A stretch of 15,878 nt of DNA. It comes from JAYVIQ01 sp043770215 (GTDB lineage Bacteria; Bacteroidota; Bacteroidia; Cytophagales; JAAEPT01). Each line of letters starts with the position of its first letter. Within the stretch, counting starts at the first letter, position 1. The stretch lies in assembly GCA_043770215.1 (NCBI GenBank), contig JAYVIQ010000184.1:1-15878 (forward strand), written 5' to 3'. Below are positions 14,952 through 15,878 of this stretch, in pieces. Both the position numbers and the translations under genes were made by a program. The notes beneath the pieces are model-generated. The model saw only the letters and a program-made list of their open reading frames with translations, did no database searches and was not told the DNA's origin.

Positions 14952-14955
14952 GTTA
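14948..14955 (-). promoter_or_regulatory. -7 promoter box for prfC
   Basis: On the minus strand this reads TAACTTTG, a perfect TAnnTTTG match, 22 bp before the prfC ATG. A TTG lies only 12 bp upstream of it, closer than the usual 19-21 bp, so the -33 element is poor. Confidence 0.45.
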
Positions 14956-15012
14956 GTCATTCTAAACCAATAGAAAAATTTAGTATATTCACATTGCATT
15001 TAATTTTTGAAA

Positions 15013-15711
15013 ATGAGCATAAAAAAAGGGCTTATAGACTTGTTTTTTCCAGAACATTGCTTGCATTGTGGTGCAAAAACAATTGTTCAAAATACAGTTT
15101 CACTTTGTTTGCCATGCGAAGCACAACTAGAAGTTGCCTTTTTAGATGTTAATGGGCAAAATTCATTGAGAAACAAGTTCAAAGGTATTTTTGATGTGAA
15201 ACATGCCTTTAGTTTATATGTTTTTTCTTTAGAAGGCGTCTCGCAATCTTTGATACACGAAGCCAAGTACAAAAATAAGATGTATCTATTTGAGCATTAT
15301 GCAAAAATATTAGCTCATAAAACAATTACCCATAATTTATTTGATTCTGAGCTGCCAGACCTTATAGTTCCGGTTCCAAACCACTGGTTTAAACGTATGA
15401 AAACGGGGTACAATCAGGCAGAAGTTTTTGCCAAATCTTTTGGAGATTATTTAGGCGTACATTTAGAATCCAATGCTCTAAAAAAACATTTTGACATGTA
15501 TAGCCAAACCAAACGAAATAAAGTAAATCGGTTATTGAGGTTGAAAACCTTATATTCTCATTCTAAAAACAGCTTTAAACTAAAAGACAAACATGTTTTA
15601 TTAATTGATGATGTAATAACTTCTGGGGCTACCATAGAAACTTGTGTAAATTTATTGCTTAAAGCTGACGTGAAAAAAATAAGTGTAGTATCCTTTATGA
15701 TGGTAAAATAG
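15013..15711 (+). CDS. comF: ComF family phosphoribosyltransferase-like protein
   Basis: The product has 232 residues from the ATG at 15013; an in-frame TTG at 15007 would add only two residues and is less likely. The N-terminus has a four-cysteine zinc site, C16-x2-C19 and C32-x2-C35 (HCLHCGAK and CLPCEAQL). The C-terminal PRTase domain carries the PRPP-binding motif VLLIDDVITSGAT at 195-207. A VPVPNHWFKRMKTGYNQAE segment comes before it, typical of ComF/GntX. In naturally competent bacteria ComF assists uptake or handling of single-stranded DNA; its exact reaction is unknown. The gene is divergent from prfC and is followed 27 bp later by the second MITE copy, with no other visible terminator. 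Confidence 0.88.
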   Translation: MSIKKGLIDLFFPEHCLHCGAKTIVQNTVSLCLPCEAQLEVAFLDVNGQNSLRNKFKGIFDVKHAFSLYVFSLEGVSQSLIHEAKYKNKMYLFEHYAKILAHKTITHNLFDSELPDLIVPVPNHWFKRMKTGYNQAEVFAKSFGDYLGVHLESNALKKHFDMYSQTKRNKVNRLLRLKTLYSHSKNSFKLKDKHVLLIDDVITSGATIETCVNLLLKADVKKISVVSFMMVK

Positions 15712-15738
15712 GATAGACCCTAAACATAAATTTATACT

Positions 15739-15878
15739 GTGAATATCCGCAATTATACCAGTACCTATTATTTTTTTTTCGAAAAGGATCGAAGCGGAGC
15801 TCTTTTTTGCTTTTTCAGCAAAAAAAGCGAGAGCGTAGAGCCTGACCCGATAGGGTTTCGTCCAAAATCACTAATCAA
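15739..15878. mobile_element. Second copy of the MITE, inverted, cut by the window end
   Basis: It begins with the same terminal repeat (GTGAATATCCGC) and matches the reverse complement of 2406-2545 without gaps at 136 of 140 bases. If complete it should run about 31 bp past the window. One of the four differences (GC here, AC in copy 1 in this orientation) restores pairing in the T-rich hairpin, so this copy folds better. The 9 bases before it are ATTTATACT, the predicted target-site duplication. Confidence 0.85.

Noticed and set aside
14991..14999. TATATTCAC, the complement of GTGAATATA, as a possible third MITE end between prfC and comF
   Set aside because: Only eight bases match the terminal repeat (GTGAATAT) and the following bases diverge; no partner end or core sequence is present.
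15007..15015. TTG at 15007 as the comF start
   Set aside because: The ATG two codons later at 15013 is a better start and leaves the whole zinc site and domain intact.
3055..15711. The block between the two MITE copies as a composite transposon cargo
   Set aside because: The contents (prfC, dxr, rseP, ABC-F) are core genes with ordinary composition, and no transposase is present; two independent insertions are simpler.
1..15878. CRISPR arrays, tRNA or rRNA genes, toxin-antitoxin or defence modules
   Set aside because: No regularly spaced repeats, no cloverleaf or rRNA sequence that I can recognise, and no gene with defence domains; the recognisable genes are housekeeping, envelope or secreted proteins.

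Overview
The window is AT-rich DNA from a member of the Bacteroidota. The evidence is type IX secretion system (T9SS) C-terminal sorting tails on secreted proteins, TAnnTTTG-type promoter boxes instead of classical -10 boxes, little sign of Shine-Dalgarno sequences, and gene families typical of that phylum (a GH3-like ANL enzyme, a LysM protein with a Bacteroidota-type C-terminal region, an ArsC-like phosphatase). I cannot assign a genus.

Layout. Positions 1-351 are the 3' end of a secreted protein with a T9SS tail. A second T9SS-exported protein, a predicted parallel beta-helix protein (463-2343), follows. Positions 2366-2554 hold a 171-bp non-coding transposable element of MITE type, with imperfect terminal inverted repeats and a perfect 9-bp flanking duplication. 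A small exported protein of unknown function (2637-2972) follows it. Convergent to it are two minus-strand genes, an ABC-F ATPase (4659-6296) and a membrane-anchored glutamate-synthase-domain flavoprotein (3055-4596).

A long minus-strand block runs from 13255 down to a strong hairpin terminator at 6487-6525. It contains a GH3-like acyl-adenylating enzyme, dxr (MEP isoprenoid pathway), rseP (site-2 protease), a LysM protein, a four-helix membrane protein with conserved histidines, and an ArsC/LMW-PTP-like enzyme. The gaps are 15, -4, 9, 11 and 87 bp, so the first five genes are almost certainly one operon and the last probably belongs to it. Upstream lies prfC (peptide chain release factor 3), divergent from a comF-type phosphoribosyltransferase gene (15013-15711).

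The window ends inside a second copy of the 171-bp element (15739-15878), in the opposite orientation. It is identical to the first at 136 of 140 aligned positions. The two copies therefore bracket about 13.2 kb of mostly housekeeping genes as inverted repeats. This element family is the main unexplained structure here. The protein-coding genes are mostly recognisable families, and I see no complete novel multi-gene defence or biosynthetic system. There are no tRNA, rRNA or CRISPR features that I can recognise.
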